Assembly (NCBI GenBank): GCA_036320915.1
Contig: JAXBDG010000010.1
Location: 2,046,001-2,110,000, forward strand
Direction of reading: 5' to 3'
From: Linnemannia elongata
Taxonomy: Eukaryota; Mortierellomycota; Mortierellomycetes; Mortierellales; Mortierellaceae
DNA length: 64,000 bases
Shown here: in pieces, positions 62,665-64,000 of the stretch
Position numbering within the stretch: position 1 is the stretch's first letter
Layout: each line of letters starts with the position of its first letter
Translations under genes and position numbers: made by a program
Notes under the pieces: generated by a model
Told to the model about the DNA's origin: nothing
What the model saw: only the letters and a program-made list of their open reading frames with translations
Database searches by the model: none

Positions 62665-64000
62665 TCACCACCAGGAAAAGTAGGGTAGGTTCTTGGTGAC
62701 AGGTTCGATGCGTTCAACAAGGACAACACGCCGCTCGCGAAGCTCACGCTCTCGCTGTCGCTGCTTCCTCAACTTGCGCTCCCTCCTCGCCGCCTGGCCA
62801 AGTCCGAACCCCTCAACTGCCAACAAATGGCCATCAAAACTGAGACCTCGTCGGAGTCGGTCAGCCCATTTCGGTCTCTCACTCAACCCATCTTCTCCTC
62901 TAGATCCAGAGACAGCTCCGTAGCCACGAGCAAAGAATCCTCGGCCACGCTCAGGTTCATCAACAGCTCCTCCTCCCGAGGATGAAGTCGACTCTTGAGT
63001 TCCCACCTTGGACAGTCTCGTTCGTGCCGCCTCCAAAGTGTCAGGGTCGCCTGAAGGGGATACCACGGTCTCGAATCGGATCGTGCCCGTCTTGTCGTCC
63101 TGCTCAGTCCGGCTACGACGATGGTTTCTTGGACTGCTGGCCTGCGATGCACCCACAACAGCCGCAACGGTAGACTCGTCCATCGGATGAACCAACCCCT
63201 GCGAAGGTGGTCTCACAGTGACCTCTTGGGGCAATGGTTGTGCTGGTGTAGGAGCAGGCCGACGGCGAGGAGACCTTCCACCTTCACTCTGATGACTCTG
63301 TCGACGACGATGGTTCGTTGCTCCAGCTGGACGTTCTCCGTTCTCTGCCAGAGCCATATCGATCGAGATCATGCCCTCCCGAGCCGTCCTTTGCGGATCC
63401 GACAATTGACTGCTGCTGCTCCTACTGCGACGATGTGCCGCCGGTGCCCGAAGATCTCCCGTGCTCTCAGCAAGGTCATCCGAGAACCCATCATACTCCT
63501 CATCATATGAGAACGCGTCGTCATCATAATCCTCGTCATCATCATAGTCGTCCTCATCCTCCAGATCGTACTCGCCATCACTCACAACCTGCCGGAAACT
63601 GTCATGCTTGGGCAGCTGCAACGATGACGCATTCTCCTCCATGTCAATCACCACATGCGGGACATTCTTGGCCTTCAAACTCTCAGGATCCAGGTACAAC
63701 GACGCTGTTCCTTCACCAACTGCCGTGGAAGAAGTCGAAAGAGTCTTGATATTCGACAGTCGGTCGCCCACCGAGGACTTCATGCTGCCATAGTTGAGGT
63801 AGCCAGACTTGGCATCCATGGTCATGGCCTTGGGTTGTGAAGAGGTATATTTGTGGCCATATCCCATGCTGCCATATCCTGTAGTGCCTTCCTGTGGTTG
63901 CGATCCTGGAGCCTGACCGTCAGCTTGGATGGGGAGTCCAAGGCTAGGGATTAATCCCAGCTGAGCAGGCGAGACACCGGGCTCTAAAGTGACCTCCTCA
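62665..64000 (-). CDS. Acidic, Arg-rich protein of unknown function, C-terminal part, cut by right edge
   Basis: The frame stays open from the TGG-rich C-terminus to the right edge (the last visible codons read EEVTLEPGVSPAQLGL), so the start lies outside the window. The ATG near 63867 is probably internal. At least 444 residues are visible. There is a strongly acidic stretch of the EDEDDYDDDEDYDDD type in the middle. Arg/Ser-rich stretches (RRSRSSSSQ) could be phosphorylated or bind nucleic acid. A more ordered end has KWADRLRRGLSFDGHLL, then a charged helix (RRERKLRKQRQRERELRERR) and a hydrophobic final NLPYFSWW. I do not recognise a family. The conserved-looking C-terminal helix and aromatic end suggest a protein-binding motif. 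Confidence 0.75.
   Translation of the reverse strand, partial: EEVTLEPGVSPAQLGLIPSLGLPIQADGQAPGSQPQEGTTGYGSMGYGHKYTSSQPKAMTMDAKSGYLNYGSMKSSVGDRLSNIKTLSTSSTAVGEGTASLYLDPESLKAKNVPHVVIDMEENASSLQLPKHDSFRQVVSDGEYDLEDEDDYDDDEDYDDDAFSYDEEYDGFSDDLAESTGDLRAPAAHRRSRSSSSQLSDPQRTAREGMISIDMALAENGERPAGATNHRRRQSHQSEGGRSPRRRPAPTPAQPLPQEVTVRPPSQGLVHPMDESTVAAVVGASQASSPRNHRRSRTEQDDKTGTIRFETVVSPSGDPDTLEAARTRLSKVGTQESTSSSGGGAVDEPERGRGFFARGYGAVSGSRGEDGLSERPKWADRLRRGLSFDGHLLAVEGFGLGQAARRERKLRKQRQRERELRERRVVLVERIEPVTKNLPYFSWW

Noticed and set aside
1..64000. Transposons, terminal inverted repeats, CRISPR arrays, tRNA and rRNA genes
   Set aside because: I looked on both strands and found no transposase or reverse-transcriptase motifs, no regularly spaced repeats and no cloverleaf. 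The repeated sequences present are homopolymers, microsatellites and the receptor paralogues.

Overview
The window reads as a fungal nuclear chromosome, most likely an early-diverging fungus of the Mortierellomycota type (Mortierella and relatives). The evidence is spliceosomal genes with short GT..AG introns, fungal-specific families (MTC1, SDS23, a Cdc4/Mlc1 myosin light chain), CT-rich promoters, very long poly-T/poly-A tracts between genes, and very large NACHT-WD40 receptor genes of the kind that are expanded in Mortierella genomes. The genus is inference. No rRNA, tRNA, CRISPR array, transposase or prokaryotic operon was found. Exon borders below were worked out by eye from splice consensus, reading-frame phase and family conservation. 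In every multi-exon model the phases close exactly.

Layout. 1-1202 (+) is the 3' end of a NACHT/WD40 receptor gene cut by the left edge. 1.9-2.8 kb (-) is the decayed relic of an F-box gene, and 3166-5172 (-) is an intact F-box/LRR-like paralogue. 6215-7860 (-) is MTC1. 8262-9756 (-) is a six-exon FKBP-TPR prolyl isomerase. 10739-13393 (+) is a Ser/Pro/Thr-rich protein of unknown function. 13609-15453 and 18046-19539 (-) are two related single-pass membrane proteins with a secreted Kre9/Knh1-like head, a mucin-like stalk and a low-complexity cytoplasmic tail. 21500-24524 (-) is a nine-exon SDS23/Moc1 CBS-domain protein. 25054-27594 (-) is an eleven-exon Arb2/FAM172A-domain protein. A gene-poor 5.4 kb stretch full of homopolymers follows. 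32994-34866 (+) is a C2H2 zinc-finger protein and 35459-36800 (-) is the Cdc4/Mlc1 light chain. 37378-41232 and 42400-47697 (-) are two large NACHT-pentapeptide-WD40 receptors, with a possible 67-residue membrane protein between them. 50758-51492 (+) is a glutathione S-transferase. 52001-55286 (-) is a single-pass membrane protein with a Frizzled-like cysteine-rich domain. 57316-58551 (-) is a mucin-stalk membrane protein with a Gly/Tyr repeat tail. From 62665 to the right edge (-) is the 3' part of an acidic, Arg-rich unknown gene.

Biology. Housekeeping genes are interleaved with two accessory themes. One is an NLR-like (STAND) family: three copies, one inverted at the left edge, that share coding and 3'-flank sequence. 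They differ in their N-terminal effector/linker part and at recurring positions of the WD repeats, which is the pattern of a diversifying fungal recognition system. The other is cell-surface sensing: four single-pass proteins with a signal peptide, ectodomain and cytoplasmic tail, one carrying a Frizzled-type cysteine pattern. These are the parts most worth following up.
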